Source of the DNA: Varibaculum cambriense | GTDB taxonomy: Bacteria > Actinomycetota > Actinomycetes > Actinomycetales > Actinomycetaceae | NCBI RefSeq assembly: GCF_022133705.1 | Contig: NZ_JAKNHJ010000022.1 | Location: 1 to 36,721, forward strand | Direction of reading: 5' to 3' | DNA length: 36,721 nucleotides | Shown here: piece after piece, positions 36,697 through 36,721 of the stretch | How the letters are laid out: each line of letters starts with the position of its first letter | How positions within the stretch are numbered: position 1 is the stretch's first letter | Position numbers and translations under genes: made by a program | Notes under the pieces: model-generated | What the model was told of the DNA's origin: nothing | What the model saw: only the letters and a program-made list of their open reading frames with translations | The model's database searches: none

Positions 36697-36721
36697 ATGG
36701 CCAAGAAAGCTCATTTAGGGA
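36697..36721 (+). CDS. start of an unidentified gene (partial)
   Basis: ATG at 36697 with a strong Shine-Dalgarno GAGGTGA (36683-36689) 7 nt upstream. Eight codons are visible (MAKKAHLG) and the frame is open to the window end. The product cannot be identified from this fragment. Confidence 0.5.

Overview
The window looks like a chromosomal stretch of a moderate-GC actinobacterium, most likely of the Actinomycetaceae (Varibaculum, Mobiluncus and Winkia are plausible; the genus cannot be fixed from the sequence alone). The reasons are a CIRCE-controlled groL, a protein O-mannosyltransferase next to rsmI and metG, a short Ppx/GppA with DUF501 and an FtsB/DivIC-type protein, two LCP proteins, LxxTG-type surface proteins, many GTG/TTG starts, and a strong signature of leaderless transcription.

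Layout. Positions 1-2600 hold the visible tail of a + strand reading frame with GntR-like residues, groL with two tandem CIRCE operators, and a membrane-anchored LytR_C protein. Positions 2700-6170 hold ung followed by two LytR-CpsA-Psr (LCP) enzymes that attach glycopolymers to the wall. Positions 6290-9460 hold galE (terminated by a 19-bp hairpin), a divergent seven-bladed extracellular RCC1-type propeller with a regular cysteine pair in every blade, and a GtrA-like lipid-sugar flippase. Positions 9714-10800 hold mdh and its terminator. Positions 10858-17820 (- strand) are a likely operon rsmI-metG-(sialidase-fold protein)-pcrA. pmt diverges from rsmI at 17858. Positions 19668-21928 (- strand) are ftsB-DUF501-ppx. 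Positions 22001-29446 (- strand) are a three-gene surface-protein operon. Positions 29827-35854 (- strand) are mfd, a lipoprotein gene and eno with its terminator. Positions 35924-36532 hold a small secreted 3D-domain protein, and a + strand gene starts at 36697 and runs off the window.

The order mfd, lipoprotein, eno, ftsB, DUF501, ppx is the conserved actinobacterial arrangement (compare the Mycobacterium tuberculosis Rv1020-Rv1026 region). Here mazG is missing and about 8 kb of secreted-protein genes sits between eno and ftsB. That inserted operon is the best candidate for an undescribed system. It encodes a surface SGNH esterase whose second SGNH domain has lost its catalytic residues, a membrane-anchored protein with weak SurA/foldase resemblance, and a giant right-handed beta-helix protein. 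The two large products carry non-canonical sorting signals (LARTG and LVTTG).

Other notable points are a cytoplasmic sialidase-fold protein with apparently destroyed catalytic residues inside a housekeeping operon, and a repeated TANNNT-N6/7-start-codon pattern suggesting leaderless mRNAs for lytR_C, ung, the first LCP gene, galE, metG and pmt, with near matches at rsmI and ftsB. No tRNA, rRNA, CRISPR array, IS element or phage gene was recognised.
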